64,000 bases of DNA from Polaromonas sp. (GCF_012927455.1 NZ_JABBPE010000008.1:310001-374000); one strand, 5' to 3'. Numbered from the stretch's first letter, positions 9,979-19,797 are shown. The notes: a model not told the origin generated them from the letters alone. Translations and numbers: made by a program.

Positions 9979-11070
9979 TCAGGAGCTGAACAGGAAGTTC
10001 ATCACATCGCCATCCTTGACGACATAGTCCTTGCCTTCGGCGCGCATCTTGCCCGCGTCCTTGGCGCCCTGCTCGCCCTTGAAGCTGATGAAATCTTCAA
10101 ACGCGATGGTCTGGGCGCGGATGTAGCCTTTTTCGAAATCGGTGTGGATCACGCCAGCGGCCTGCGGTCCGGTGTCGCCGACATGAATGGTCCAGGCGCG
10201 CACTTCCTTGACGCCGGCGGTGAAGTAGGTCTGCAGGCCCAGCAGCGTGTACGCGGCGCGAATCAGGCGGTTCAGGCCCGGCTCGGTCTGGCCCAGTTCT
10301 TCGAGGAACATCTGGCGGTCTTCGTCGCTCATCTCGGCCATTTCGGCTTCCATCTTGGCGCTGATGGCAACTACCGGGGCATTTTGCGACGCGGCAAAAT
10401 CTTTCAGGCGGTCAAGAAAAGGATTGTTCTCAAAACCGTCCTCGGCCACATTGGCGACAAACATCGCGGGCTTGGCCGTGATCAGGAAAAACTGTTGCAG
10501 CAGCGGCTGCTCTTCCTTGCCAAATTCAATCGTGCGCACCGGTTTGGCTTCATTCAGCGCGGCCTGGCATTTCTCCAGAATCGCCACCAGTTTGATGGAC
10601 TCTTTGTCGCCCGAACGCGCCAGCTTGGTCACCCGGTGCAGGGCTTTTTCAACTGCCGCCAGGTCGGCCAGGCAGAGTTCGGTCTGGATCACTTCGATGT
10701 CAGAGATCGGATCGACCTTGCCGGCGACGTGAATCACGTTGTCGTCTTCAAAGCAGCGCACCACGTTGACGATGGCGTCGGTTTCGCGGATGTGCGCCAA
10801 AAACTTGTTTCCCAGCCCCTCGCCCGTGCTGGCGCCCGCCACCAGGCCGGCAATGTCGACAAACTCGACAATCGCGCGCTGCACTTTTTGCGGCTTGACG
10901 ATGGCGGACAGCGCGTCGAGCCGCGCATCGGGCACTTCAACAATGCCGACATTGGGCTCAATGGTGCAAAAAGGGTAGTTTTCCGCCGCGATACCCGCTT
11001 TGGTCAACGCATTGAACAGGGTGGATTTTCCGACGTTAGGCAAGCCAACGATGCCGCACTTCAAACTCAT
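9979..11070 (-). CDS. ychF: Obg-family ribosome-binding ATPase YchF
   Basis: A translation-associated P-loop ATPase of 363 aa. It starts [20 protein letters not shown] with the G1 motif GLPNVGKST. It has [20 protein letters not shown] (G3 region), the YchF NxxE-type G4 equivalent ([16 protein letters not shown]), and the C-terminal TGS domain ([42 protein letters not shown]) ending VMNFLFSS. Length and order are canonical. GAAGG upstream of the ATG serves as ribosome-binding site. Confidence 0.97.
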   Translation of the reverse strand: MSLKCGIVGLPNVGKSTLFNALTKAGIAAENYPFCTIEPNVGIVEVPDARLDALSAIVKPQKVQRAIVEFVDIAGLVAGASTGEGLGNKFLAHIRETDAIVNVVRCFEDDNVIHVAGKVDPISDIEVIQTELCLADLAAVEKALHRVTKLARSGDKESIKLVAILEKCQAALNEAKPVRTIEFGKEEQPLLQQFFLITAKPAMFVANVAEDGFENNPFLDRLKDFAASQNAPVVAISAKMEAEMAEMSDEDRQMFLEELGQTEPGLNRLIRAAYTLLGLQTYFTAGVKEVRAWTIHVGDTGPQAAGVIHTDFEKGYIRAQTIAFEDFISFKGEQGAKDAGKMRAEGKDYVVKDGDVMNFLFSS

Positions 11071-11263
11071 GACAAACCTTCAAAAACAGGGAGACAAGTG
11101 TATTGCATGGCTGGTCGACACGGCAGTGATGGGCCAATCGAAGGTCACGGCGCTGTCCTACATCCAGTCGAGCGTGCCGGGTGAGGCATGAGCGCGCCCT
11201 GCTATTGACACTTTAAAGGCTATAAGCCTTCCCTTAAAAGTTTCACCTTTCAGGAGATTCATC

Positions 11264-12445
11264 ATGCAATATCCCCAGTTTCTGCACTCGATCCAGCCCT
11301 TGAAATGGTCCCTGGCCGCAGCGCTGGTGCTGGGTCTGCTGGCTTGCAACAACAATGACGGCGATAACAATAACAACGTTCCCACCCCGCCAGCCTCAAG
11401 CACACAGCAGCTCAATGCCTCGATGTCGGGTGAGCAGGAGCTTCCGCCCACCCTTTCCGGCGCGCTGGGAACGGGGTCACTGAAGCTTGATTCTTCGACG
11501 CGCAACATCAGCGGCAGCATCACGATTGATGGCATGACGGCTAACGCCGCCCACATTCATCAGGGAGAAGCAGGCGCCAATGGCCCCGTCATCGTTTCGC
11601 TCGCTGAAACCACACCGGGCACCTGGTCGGTGCCGGCCGGCACCACCTTAACCTCAGCGCAGGCGAGCGCCTTTGCCGCAGGTGGGCTGTACTTCAACGC
11701 ACACAACAACGCCAACCCGAACGGCGAGATCCGCGGTCAGATCGGCCGGGATGTGTTTGCGGCGCAACTGTCGTCCTCGCAGGAAGTGCCAACCAACGCG
11801 TCTAGCGCCAGCGGCAGTGGCCTGCTGAGCCTTGATTCGGCGACCAAAAAGTTCAGCGCACGCATCACCGTCACGGGCATCGCAGCCACGGCGGCGCACA
11901 TCCACAGCGGAGCGCCTGGCATCAGCGGCCCCATCATTTTCCCCTTGAGCGAAACTGCGGCAGGCAGCGGCGTTTGGGTGGCGGCAGCTGACGCGACGCT
12001 GAGCGATGCACAGCTTGCCCTGCTGATGTCCGGCAGTCTTTACTTCAACGCCCACAGCGCGGCCCTGCCAGGCGGTGAAATCCGCGGCCAGATCGGCCGC
12101 AACGTGCGCTTCGCGCGCCTCAGCGCAACCGAGGAAGTGCCGCCTACATCGTCCAGCGCCAGCGGGACCGGCACGCTGGTGGTAGATCCGGCGACCCGGG
12201 CGGCCAGCGGCAGCATCACGGTGACCGGATTGACGGCAACGGCAGCGCACATCCACCTGGCTGCGACCGGCGTCAGCGGCCCCATCATCGTGCCGCTGAG
12301 CAATGCCGGCGGCGGCGTCTTTAACGTGCCGGCAGGCACGCTGCTGACAGCCGCACAGCTGCTGGCTTACAAGCAGGGCAATCTGTACTACAACGCGCAC
12401 AGCGTGCAGTTTCCCACCGGCGAAATCCGCGGGCAAATACGCTGA
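11264..12445 (+). CDS. Lipoprotein with three CHRD domains
   Basis: An exported protein of 393 aa. A signal peptide ends in the lipobox LGLLAC (about residues 23-28), followed by an Asn/Asp-rich linker. Three consecutive CHRD domains follow (about 45-160, 161-278, 279-393). Each contains A-A-H-I-H, a G-x-x-GP[VI]I turn, Y-[FY]-N-A-H and GEIRGQI. CHRD domains were first described in chordin; in bacteria they occur on surface or periplasmic proteins of unknown role. A clear AGGAG precedes the ATG. Downstream MOSC gene is convergent, so this is a single-gene unit. Confidence 0.9.
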   Translation: MQYPQFLHSIQPLKWSLAAALVLGLLACNNNDGDNNNNVPTPPASSTQQLNASMSGEQELPPTLSGALGTGSLKLDSSTRNISGSITIDGMTANAAHIHQGEAGANGPVIVSLAETTPGTWSVPAGTTLTSAQASAFAAGGLYFNAHNNANPNGEIRGQIGRDVFAAQLSSSQEVPTNASSASGSGLLSLDSATKKFSARITVTGIAATAAHIHSGAPGISGPIIFPLSETAAGSGVWVAAADATLSDAQLALLMSGSLYFNAHSAALPGGEIRGQIGRNVRFARLSATEEVPPTSSSASGTGTLVVDPATRAASGSITVTGLTATAAHIHLAATGVSGPIIVPLSNAGGGVFNVPAGTLLTAAQLLAYKQGNLYYNAHSVQFPTGEIRGQIR

Positions 12446-12491
12446 CTACGCCGACAACGCGTCCAGGCGCCGTGAAGGCCCTGAAAGCCCG

Positions 12492-13406
12492 CTAGTCAAA
12501 GCGGTAGTTGGCCTGAACCGCCTGGCCCACGTCAAGCAGGTGGTCCGTGCCCTGCAGGGCAATCATGTTCACGCCAAAAGACAGCGCGCCGTCCAGCCGG
12601 GCATCGCTTCGGTAGCTTTGCAATATGTCATTGACCGCCGGACTGCTTGCCGCGGTTGACGGATCAATATTGACGATCGGGCAACGCGAGCAAGGTTTGA
12701 CGGGCCTGAGCCGCACCAGGCCCTGCTGCGTGGCGATGTGCAACTCGTCCAGCCGGTCTTCATCGTGCGGCGACAAGGTTGAAAGCGCATCGCCCAGCAC
12801 GATGTTCGGTCGAAAGCGCTCCATGCCGACGGCGGTTGTGCCACTGGCCAGCAACCTGTCGTTCAGGCCGGCCAGCGAGGCTTCGCTGATCACCAGCAGC
12901 GGGTAGCCGTCGCTGAACTGGTTCAGCACCTCGACATTTCCGGTCCAGTCGCGGCTGCTGACGCGTTTGTGCTCGGGATCAAAGCGCACCAGACGCGCCG
13001 GCGCGCCCAGAAAATCGCTGAACCATTGCGCGGCGATGGCGCCCATGTCGTAAGCCGCCACGTCGTCGTTCCAGATGCGCACGCGCGCAGGCGCCTCGAC
13101 CCGATCAAGCGCGATGTGCAGCGCCAGCATGCCGGGAGCGCGCAGCACCATTTCGTAATGTTTAAGTTGCGGCCGGATCAGCGCCAGGCGCGGCAGCTCT
13201 CGCTGCGTGAGGAACTGGCCTTGCGCATCGACCACCATCCAGGCGCGGTCAAACTCCAGCCCGGTCTCCGTCAACAGGGCTTCTTGCACCGCCACGCCGG
13301 CGCAGGACTTCACCGGATAGACCCACAGCTGCGAAATCAGCGCAGTCACGTCCCAGGCGGTGTCAGTAGCGGGGCCCGGCAGGGGGGTGTTGGTCAAATT
13401 GCTCAC
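12492..13406 (-). CDS. MOSC domain protein (YcbX-like)
   Basis: A 304-aa protein with a MOSC N-terminal beta-barrel domain (ISQLWVYPVKSCAGVAVQEALLTETGLEFDRAWMVVDAQG) and a C-terminal MOSC domain (RFRPNIVLGDALSTLSPHDEDRLDELHI...RLRPVKPCSRCPIVNIDPSTA). The KPCSRC cysteine is the conserved sulfur/molybdenum-cofactor-related residue. E. coli YcbX has an additional ferredoxin domain; this one ends after MOSC. YcbX-type proteins take part in reduction of N-hydroxylated compounds. The start is GTG at 13406, with AAGGAG six bases upstream. Confidence 0.88.
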   Translation of the reverse strand: MSNLTNTPLPGPATDTAWDVTALISQLWVYPVKSCAGVAVQEALLTETGLEFDRAWMVVDAQGQFLTQRELPRLALIRPQLKHYEMVLRAPGMLALHIALDRVEAPARVRIWNDDVAAYDMGAIAAQWFSDFLGAPARLVRFDPEHKRVSSRDWTGNVEVLNQFSDGYPLLVISEASLAGLNDRLLASGTTAVGMERFRPNIVLGDALSTLSPHDEDRLDELHIATQQGLVRLRPVKPCSRCPIVNIDPSTAASSPAVNDILQSYRSDARLDGALSFGVNMIALQGTDHLLDVGQAVQANYRFD

Positions 13407-13508
13407 AGGGCTCCTTGTACGGCGTCAATAAATGGGCAAAGGAGGTCGAAAGACCGGTTTATGACGACCCGCCAAAGACGAATTTTGCACTGCCTTCTAA
13501 AATGACCT

Positions 13509-14633
13509 ATGACCAAGCCCTTTGATGTCTGTATTCGCGGCGACGGTGTGGTGGGCCGCACCCTGGCACTGCTGCTGGCGCGCGAGCGTCTGCGCGTGGC
13601 GCTGGTCGCCCGCCCAACCCCTGCCGCAGCCTCTGCCGATGCGCCCGCCGACGTGCGAGCCTACGCGCTGAACGGCGCTTCGCGTGAGCTGCTGCAGACC
13701 TTGCGCTGCTGGCCCGAAACGCCTTTTGTCACCCCGGTGCAGGAGATGCATATCTGGGGCGACGACGGCGGCAAGCTTGATTTCAGCGCGCTCAGCGTGG
13801 CGCAGGAGGCTCTGGCCTGGATTGTTGAGGTGCCCGCGCTGGAGCAGCAATTGATTCAGGCGGTGCGCTACCAGCCGCATATTGAAATGGTGCAGGCCCC
13901 GGTCAAGGCCGCGCTCAGCGTGGTGTGTGAAGGCAAAACAAGCCAGAGCCGCCAAGAGTTTGGCGTTGATTGGCGCATCAAGCCCTATCCGCAAAAAGCC
14001 ATCGCGGCCCGGCTGCAATCAGACCGCCCGCACGGCGGCGTGGCGCGCGAATGGTTTGCCGGCGGCGACATCCTGGCGCTTTTGCCTTTAGCGGGTATCA
14101 CCGGGAACTCTGTGGCGCTGGTCTGGTCAGTCTCTGTAGAGCGCGCCGAGGCGCTGGAAAAACTGCCCCCCGAAGAATTTTGTGCCGCGCTGCAAGCCGT
14201 CTTTGACCCGGAAGTGGCACAGCAGGTAGGCACGCTGCGCTTGATCAGCCCGCGCGCCAGCTGGCCGCTGGCGCTGGCCACGGCCGGGCATTGGGTCGGG
14301 CCGGGCTGGGCGCTGGCCGGCGATGCGGCGCACACCGTGCACCCGTTGGCCGGCCAGGGACTTAATTTGGGTCTGGCCGATGCGGTCTGTCTGGCCAAAG
14401 TGATTGCACAGCGTGAATACTGGCGGGCGCTGGGCGATGAAAGGCTGCTGCGCCGCTACGAGAGGGCGCGCAAGGCCGACGTGGCCGCCATGGGTGCGGT
14501 GACCGACGGGCTGCACGGCCTGTTCGCGCAGACCGACGGCCGCTGGCAGGCTTTGCGCAACTGGGGCATGAAAGGTTTTTCGCGCAGCGGCTTGTTAAAA
14601 GACTGGATAACACGGCAGGCGACCGGCCTGTAA
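13509..14633 (+). CDS. UbiH/COQ6-family FAD-dependent monooxygenase
   Basis: A 374-aa flavoprotein hydroxylase. The N-terminal Rossmann motif is FDVCIRGDGVVGRTLALLLA, and the C-terminal FAD/ribityl motif is WALAGDAAHTVHPLAGQGLNLGLADAVCLAKVI, which defines the UbiH/UbiF/COQ6 group. These enzymes hydroxylate the ubiquinone ring at the membrane; which position this one modifies cannot be told from sequence alone. It is divergent from the MOSC gene and lies just upstream of the DsbC-like gene, with which it may share a transcript. Confidence 0.88.
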   Translation: MTKPFDVCIRGDGVVGRTLALLLARERLRVALVARPTPAAASADAPADVRAYALNGASRELLQTLRCWPETPFVTPVQEMHIWGDDGGKLDFSALSVAQEALAWIVEVPALEQQLIQAVRYQPHIEMVQAPVKAALSVVCEGKTSQSRQEFGVDWRIKPYPQKAIAARLQSDRPHGGVAREWFAGGDILALLPLAGITGNSVALVWSVSVERAEALEKLPPEEFCAALQAVFDPEVAQQVGTLRLISPRASWPLALATAGHWVGPGWALAGDAAHTVHPLAGQGLNLGLADAVCLAKVIAQREYWRALGDERLLRRYERARKADVAAMGAVTDGLHGLFAQTDGRWQALRNWGMKGFSRSGLLKDWITRQATGL

Positions 14634-14674
14634 ACCGGCTTATGAACCATTTAGAAAGAATTCAAGGAATGCAG

Positions 14675-15403
14675 ATGAAACCCCTCAAATCAATCGCTGC
14701 CCTGGCGCTCACCGGCCTGCTGGTCTGCAGCCTGGGCACGGCCTTTGCGCAGGAAGCAACGATACGCAAAAACCTGGCCGAAAGACTGCCCAGCTTTGCC
14801 AAGATTGACGAGGTCAGCAAGACGCCGATGAACGGCCTGTATGAAATTCGCGTCAACGACAGCGACATTTTTTACACCGATGCCGAGGGCAACTTTCTGC
14901 TGCAAGGCAACCTGATCGACGTCCGGGCCAAGCGCAACCTGACTGAAGAGCGCGTGGAAAAACTCAGCGCAATTGATTTCGAGGCCCTTCCCTTCAAGGA
15001 CGCCTTCAAGATCGTGCGCGGCAACGGCAAACGCAAGCTGGCAGTCTTTGAAGACCCGAACTGCGGCTACTGCAAGCGCTTTGAAACCGACCTGCAAAAA
15101 ATCAACGACGTGACGATTCACACCTTTCTGATTCCTATCCTGAGCCCGGACTCGGTCGAAAAGTCCAAGAACATCTGGTGCGCCAAGGACAAGGGAAAGG
15201 CCTGGCTCGACTGGATGGTGCGCGACCAGCCGGCCGCCAAGGCCAGCTGCGACACGACCGCGCTGGAGCGCAATATGGCCTTCAGCAAAAAGCACAAGAT
15301 CACCGGCACGCCCACAGCATTTTTTGTCGATGGTTCACGCGTTCCTGGCGCCATCAGCGCCCAGCAGGTCGAGAAAATGCTGACCGCCGCAAAAGCCCCT
15401 TGA
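14675..15403 (+). CDS. DsbC-type periplasmic thiol:disulfide isomerase
   Basis: A periplasmic protein of 242 aa. A signal peptide (MKPLKSIAALALTGLLVCSL...AFAQ) precedes a DsbC dimerisation domain (about 25-90) and a thioredoxin-fold domain with active site NCGYCKRFE. The cis-Pro loop is TGTPTAFFVDG. DsbC and DsbG shuffle wrong disulfides and are kept reduced by DsbD. The ATG at 14675 is chosen over those at 14642 and 14669 because AAGGA at 14664-14668 is well spaced only for it. It follows the monooxygenase gene by 41 bp. Confidence 0.9.
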   Translation: MKPLKSIAALALTGLLVCSLGTAFAQEATIRKNLAERLPSFAKIDEVSKTPMNGLYEIRVNDSDIFYTDAEGNFLLQGNLIDVRAKRNLTEERVEKLSAIDFEALPFKDAFKIVRGNGKRKLAVFEDPNCGYCKRFETDLQKINDVTIHTFLIPILSPDSVEKSKNIWCAKDKGKAWLDWMVRDQPAAKASCDTTALERNMAFSKKHKITGTPTAFFVDGSRVPGAISAQQVEKMLTAAKAP

Positions 15404-15434
15404 TTGCCGCCCGCGCCGCAATTTATTGATCAAA

Positions 15435-15485
15435 TAGGCTTCTAGCCCAATAACTACGGGCGCAAGCTGCTATTTTATTAATAGC
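15435..15485 (-). repeat. Dispersed two-hairpin repeat
   Basis: A near-consensus copy in reverse orientation: CTTCTAGCCCAATAACTACG, then GGGCGCAAGCTGC, then TATTTTATTAATAGC. It lies between the DsbC-like gene and the M61 peptidase gene. Confidence 0.75.
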
Positions 15486-15583
15486 ACGCTAAGCCTTCGC
15501 TGTGACGAGCCCCGGGCCGTGGCGAGCCTGGTAAACGGTCTTGAAGAACGGGCTGCGACTGGGCTGGTATTCTTCACTTCAAC

Positions 15584-17434
15584 ATGCCAGGCCACACCTC
15601 CCCCTTCCCCCAGACCAGCAAAATCCCCAGCAGCCGCAAGGCCGCCGCACCGCTGCATTACCGCGTCGAGATCGGCAATCTGCACGCCCATCTGTTTCAG
15701 GTCACGCTGACGATTGCGCGGCCCTTGGCGCTGCAGCGCGTGTCCTTGCCGGTGTGGATACCGGGCAGCTACCTGATCCGCGAGTTTTCCAAAAACCTGC
15801 AGGGTTTGCAGGCGCAGCAAGGCGCGGCTGCGCCGCTGGCGGTCGAGCAACTGGACAAATGCAGCTGGCAAATCGCCTGCTCCGCCGCCAAACCGCTGGT
15901 GCTGCGCTACCAGGTCCATGCCCACGACAACTCGGTGCGCAGCGCCTGGCTGGATCGCCAGCGCGGTTTTTTCAACGGCACCAGTCTGTGCCTGAAGGTG
16001 GAGGGCCAGGAAACCTCAGCGCATCTGCTGGAACTGCCGGCGCCCAAGCCCGCCACCGGCCTGAAACGCTGGTCGCTGGCCACCGCTTTGACGGTCCAAA
16101 AGGTCAACGCGCAGGGTTTTGGCAGCTACCTGGCGGCCGACTACGACGAACTGATCGACTGTCCGGTGGAAATGGGCGCGTTCTGGAGCGGCACGTTCAA
16201 GGCCTGCGGCGTGGCACACCGCTTCGTCGTGGCGGGCGCCGCGCCGACCTTTGACGGCGCCCGGCTCTTGGCCGACACGCAGAAGATTTGCGAGACCGAA
16301 ATCACCTTCTGGCATGGCAGCAAAAAGCCCCCGTACAAAAACTACCTGTTCATGCTCAACGCCGTGGACGACGGTTACGGCGGGCTGGAACACCGCAATT
16401 CGACCGCGCTGATCTGCACCCGCAAGGACCTGCCGCGTATTGGTCAGCCCAAGACCGCCGAGGGCTACACCACGCTGCGCGGCCTGATCAGCCATGAGTA
16501 TTTTCACACCTGGAACGTCAAACGCCTGCGCCCGGCGGAGTTTGCCAGCTACCGGCACGGCAGCGAGAACTACACCGAACTGCTCTGGTTCTTTGAGGGC
16601 TTTACCAGCTACTACGACGACCTGCTGCTGCGCCGCGCCGGCCTGCTGGACAACGCGGCCTACCTCAAGCTGATCAACAAGACCATCAACCAGGTCATGC
16701 AGACGCCGGGCCGGCTGCTTCAGACGGTGGCGCAGGCCAGTTTTGACGCCTGGGTGAAATACTACCGGCCCGACGAAAACACCCCCAACGCCACCGTCAG
16801 CTACTACTCCAAGGGCGCGCTGGTGGCGCTTTGCCTGGACCTGACACTGCGCAGTGAAAGCAATGCAGGCAAGCAAGGCGGCGCGACGCTGGACCAGGTG
16901 ATGCGCGCGCTCTGGCTGCGTTGCAAGGCCGGCCCGCTGCGCGAAGCCGATGTGGCGGCGGCGCTGCAGGCTGTGGGCGGGCGCTCGTTTGCCGCCGAGT
17001 TGGCGCGCTGGGTCCATGGCCTGGATGAATTGCCGCTCAAGGCCCTGCTGGAGCAGCACGGCGTGGCAGTGCTGGAAGAGCCCGCGCAGCTGGCGCAGCG
17101 GCTAGGCTTGCGCGTCACCGAAAACCAGGGCGTGCAGGTCAAGACCGTGCTGCGCGGCGGCGTGGCCGAGCTGGCCGGCTTTGCTGCGGGCGATGAATGG
17201 CTGGGGCTGGAAGCCACCGGCAAGGCCGCGACTTCTGCCGAAGAGGGCTGGCGCATGCGCCGGCTTGACGACCTCACGCTGTATGCCGGCTCTGCCAAAA
17301 AAGTGACGGCGCTGGTGGCGCGCGACCAGCGCCTGTTCAGGCTGGAACTGACCCTGCCGCCGGCACTGACGACCTGGCGCCTGGTGGCGCGCGATGCCGC
17401 GCTGCTCGACCAGTGGCTGGCATTGCCGGCCTGA
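15584..17434 (+). CDS. M61-family metallopeptidase with PDZ domain
   Basis: A protein of 616 aa related to glycyl aminopeptidases (M61). It has the N-terminal beta domain (VSLPVWIPGSYLIREFSKNL), the gluzincin zinc motif HEYFHTWNVKRLRP (His304, Glu305, His308), and the downstream glutamate region ENYTELLWFFEGFTSYYDDL. A C-terminal PDZ domain (about 500-600) contains LGLRVTENQGVQVKTVLRGGVAELAGFAAGDEWLGLE. No signal peptide is evident at the chosen start, so it may be cytoplasmic. The substrate is unknown. Confidence 0.9.
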   Translation: MPGHTSPFPQTSKIPSSRKAAAPLHYRVEIGNLHAHLFQVTLTIARPLALQRVSLPVWIPGSYLIREFSKNLQGLQAQQGAAAPLAVEQLDKCSWQIACSAAKPLVLRYQVHAHDNSVRSAWLDRQRGFFNGTSLCLKVEGQETSAHLLELPAPKPATGLKRWSLATALTVQKVNAQGFGSYLAADYDELIDCPVEMGAFWSGTFKACGVAHRFVVAGAAPTFDGARLLADTQKICETEITFWHGSKKPPYKNYLFMLNAVDDGYGGLEHRNSTALICTRKDLPRIGQPKTAEGYTTLRGLISHEYFHTWNVKRLRPAEFASYRHGSENYTELLWFFEGFTSYYDDLLLRRAGLLDNAAYLKLINKTINQVMQTPGRLLQTVAQASFDAWVKYYRPDENTPNATVSYYSKGALVALCLDLTLRSESNAGKQGGATLDQVMRALWLRCKAGPLREADVAAALQAVGGRSFAAELARWVHGLDELPLKALLEQHGVAVLEEPAQLAQRLGLRVTENQGVQVKTVLRGGVAELAGFAAGDEWLGLEATGKAATSAEEGWRMRRLDDLTLYAGSAKKVTALVARDQRLFRLELTLPPALTTWRLVARDAALLDQWLALPA

Positions 17435-17472
17435 GCGGTCTTACACCCGCCAGCGCCGGCCAGCGTTTTGCG

Positions 17473-18285
17473 TTATGCGCCCTTGAAAAGCGCCGGCCGC
17501 TTTTCCAGAAAAGCCGTCACGCCCTCGATGTAATCGTGTGTGCGCCCGAGCGCCGACTGCGCGTCGCGCTCGAAGTCGAGCTGCTGCTGCAGCGTTCGGC
17601 TGGCGCCCTCGCGCAGCAGCTGGCGCGTGGCGACCAGCGCCAGCGTCGGCATCGCGGCAAGGCGCTGCGCCAGCGCCAGCGCGCCCGCCAGCGGGTCGTC
17701 CTGCACGTCCCAGATCAGGCCCCACTCCTTCGCCTGCGCGGCCGGCAGTTTGTCACCCAGCAAAGTCAGCGCCATGGCGCGCGCCAGCCCAAGTTTTTGC
17801 ACCAACAGCCAGCTGCCGCCGGCGTCCGGCACCAGGCCGATCTTGCTGAAGGCCTGGATAAAGCTGGCGCCAGGCGCGGCCAGCGCAATATCGCAGGTCA
17901 TCGCCAGCGAGGCGCCGGCGCCGGCCGCCACGCCATTGACGGCCGCCAGCGTGGGCATACGCAGCGTGATCAGGCGGCGCACCGTCGGGTTGAAGGCCTC
18001 TTCAATCAGCGGCCCGGGGTCGGCGCGTTCGAGCAGATCGGGGCCGGGGGCAAAATCAAATTCGGACAGGTCGGCGCCGGCGCAAAAGCCACGGCCCGCG
18101 CCGGTGATCACCAGCGCGCGAATCAGCGGATCGGCTTCGGCCCGGTCCAGCGCCGTCCATAATTCGTGGTGCATCTGGCGCGTAAAACTGTTCAGCGCCA
18201 GCGGCCGGTTCAGTGTCAGCAGCGCCACAGCGCCTTGCGTGGCGTACAAAACAGTGGATTCAGCGTTGGATTCGTTGGCAGTCAT
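17473..18285 (-). CDS. paaG: PaaG-like enoyl-CoA hydratase/isomerase
   Basis: A 270-aa crotonase-fold enzyme. RGFCAGADLSEFD and VNGVAAGAGASLAMTCDIALAA form the oxyanion hole. The run NPTVRRLITLRMPTLAAVNGV, then FSKIGLVPDAGGSWLLVQKLG and the ending FLEKRPALFKGA resemble PaaG, the isomerase acting on epoxidised phenylacetyl-CoA. No other phenylacetate genes are nearby, so it could instead act in general beta-oxidation. GAGGAG upstream of the ATG at 18285 fixes the start; the frame stays open to 18357 without a better start. Divergent from the second crotonase gene. Confidence 0.8.
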   Translation of the reverse strand: MTANESNAESTVLYATQGAVALLTLNRPLALNSFTRQMHHELWTALDRAEADPLIRALVITGAGRGFCAGADLSEFDFAPGPDLLERADPGPLIEEAFNPTVRRLITLRMPTLAAVNGVAAGAGASLAMTCDIALAAPGASFIQAFSKIGLVPDAGGSWLLVQKLGLARAMALTLLGDKLPAAQAKEWGLIWDVQDDPLAGALALAQRLAAMPTLALVATRQLLREGASRTLQQQLDFERDAQSALGRTHDYIEGVTAFLEKRPALFKGA

Positions 18286-18400
18286 GTAGGTCTCCTCGCC
18301 CGAATTTAGCATTGCGCGGCCTACCCTGCCCAAGCGACTGCCGCGCGCCAGCATCACCGCGAGACAATGGCATCATTTGCGACTAACCCAAGGAAAGCCC

Positions 18401-19189
18401 ATGACCTACGAAATGATTGAAACCCGCACCGAAGGCCCGGATTCGCGCCAGGTCGGCATCGTGACCTTGAACCGGCCCAAGCAGCTCAATGCGCTCAATG
18501 ACCAGTTGATGGATGAACTGGGCAGCGCGCTCAAGGCCTTTGACGCCGACGACAGCATCGGCTGCATCATCATCACCGGCAGTGAAAAAGCCTTCGCCGC
18601 CGGCGCCGACATTGGCGCCATGGCGACGCTGGACTTTGCCGATGTCTACCAGCGCGACTTCATCACGCGCAACTGGGAGCAGATACGCGCCGTGCGCAAA
18701 CCGGTGATTGCCGCCGTCAGCGGCTTTGCGCTCGGCGGAGGTTGCGAGCTGGCGATGATGTGCGACTTCATCATTGCCGCCGACAACGCCAGGTTTGGCC
18801 AGCCCGAGATCAAGCTGGGCATCATTCCGGGCGCTGGCGGCACGCAGCGCCTGCCGCGCGCCGTCGGCAAGGCCAAGGCCATGGACATGGCCCTGACCGG
18901 ACGCATGATGGACGCCGCCGAGGCGGAACGCGCCGGCTTGGTGAGCCGCGTCGTGCCGTTGGACAAGCTGATGGACGAAGCGCTGGGCGCCGCCTTGATG
19001 ATCTGCAGCTATGGCCAGCCCAGCGTGATGGCGGCCAAGGAAGCCGTCAATCGGGCCTTTGAAAGCGGCCTGAGCGACGGCGTGATGTTTGAGCGCCGGC
19101 TCTTTCATGCGCTGTTTGCAACGGCCGACCAGAAGGAAGGCATGGACGCTTTCGTGAATAAACGCAAACCGGCGTTCACGCATCGCTGA
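18401..19189 (+). CDS. Enoyl-CoA hydratase
   Basis: A 262-aa crotonase-family enzyme that hydrates 2-enoyl-CoA in beta-oxidation. It has [13 protein letters not shown] and [51 protein letters not shown]. The two catalytic glutamates are present (GCELAMM and GQPEIKLG regions). It ends [12 protein letters not shown], like short-chain enoyl-CoA hydratases. The ATG at 18401 is preceded by AAGGAAAG. It lies back to back with the PaaG-like gene over about 115 bp, which probably holds both promoters. Confidence 0.93.
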   Translation: MTYEMIETRTEGPDSRQVGIVTLNRPKQLNALNDQLMDELGSALKAFDADDSIGCIIITGSEKAFAAGADIGAMATLDFADVYQRDFITRNWEQIRAVRKPVIAAVSGFALGGGCELAMMCDFIIAADNARFGQPEIKLGIIPGAGGTQRLPRAVGKAKAMDMALTGRMMDAAEAERAGLVSRVVPLDKLMDEALGAALMICSYGQPSVMAAKEAVNRAFESGLSDGVMFERRLFHALFATADQKEGMDAFVNKRKPAFTHR

Positions 19190-19225
19190 AAGCGCCGCAG
19201 CTTCTAGCTATAATACCGGTCGCGC

Positions 19226-19302
19226 GGTGATATAGCTCAGTTGGTTAGAGCGCAGCATTCATAATGCTGATGTCGGTGGTTCAAGTCCACCTATCACCAC
19301 CA
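19226..19302 (+). tRNA. tRNA-Met (anticodon CAT)
   Basis: A 77-nt cloverleaf. Acceptor stem GGTGATA pairs with TATCACC, followed by A and an encoded CCA. The D arm is GCTC/GAGC. The anticodon stem CAGCA/TGCTG encloses loop TTCATAA with anticodon CAT. The T arm GGTGG/CCACC has loop TTCAAGT. It lacks the C1:A72 mismatch of initiator tRNA, so elongator Met is most likely. A tRNA-Ile2 with modified CAU cannot be fully excluded by eye. Confidence 0.95.
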
Positions 19303-19313
19303 GGAATGCCTTG

Positions 19314-19346
19314 AAAGCCCCAGAGTCACACAGCTTCTGGGGCTTT
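19314..19346 (+). terminator. Hairpin after tRNA-Met
   Basis: AAAGCCCCAGA and TCTGGGGCTTT form an 11-bp stem just after the tRNA. A long U-tract is missing (GTCACTTTAC follows), so it may act as a processing signal or weak terminator. Confidence 0.6.
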
Positions 19347-19374
19347 GTCACTTTACAGCCTCTGGACACACACC

Positions 19375-19797
19375 ATGAACCGCTGCACGTCCCAACTGCT
19401 CCATCTGATAGCCGCTTTGCTGCTGGCCAGTAGTTTCGCCAGCCTGCCTGCCCTGGCGCAGAGCGAAGCCGCCGTCGATACCCTGCCCGGCCGGCAATTT
19501 CCCAAAACCGTGTCGCGTGGCGAGCTGGTGGTGCTGACGCCGCCGGAGATCACCCTGGACGGCAAGCCCGAGCGGCTGTCACCTGGGGCGCGCATACGCG
19601 GCGCCGACAACCTGCTGGTGCTGTCTGGCGCGCTGGTCAATCAGAAGCTGGTGGTGAACTACCTGCGCGAGCCGGCCGGCCAGGTGCAGCAGGTCTGGAT
19701 CCTCACCGAGGAAGAGGCCCGGCTGAATCGGCGCGGCTTGCTCGAGCGCTGGTTCGGCGGGGGAAGCGCACCGGCAGATGGCGCCAGGGCGCCTTAG
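19375..19797 (+). CDS. Small exported protein of unknown function
   Basis: A 140-aa protein with a clear signal peptide (MNRCTSQLLHLIAALLLASS...PALAQS), so periplasmic. The mature part (LPGRQFPKTVSRGELVVLTP; LDGKPERLSPGARIRGADNL; VNYLREPAGQVQQVWILTEE) is short and beta-rich, with an Arg-rich C-terminal segment. I do not recognise a named family. It stands between tRNA-Met and miaB, both on the same strand. An in-frame start at 19345 would add ten non-signal-like residues, so ATG 19375 is preferred. Confidence 0.75.
   Translation: MNRCTSQLLHLIAALLLASSFASLPALAQSEAAVDTLPGRQFPKTVSRGELVVLTPPEITLDGKPERLSPGARIRGADNLLVLSGALVNQKLVVNYLREPAGQVQQVWILTEEEARLNRRGLLERWFGGGSAPADGARAP

Noticed and set aside
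11205..11233. TTGACA as a -35 for the CHRD lipoprotein gene.
   Set aside because: No -10-like hexamer at 16-18 bp; TATAAG lies only 10 bp away.
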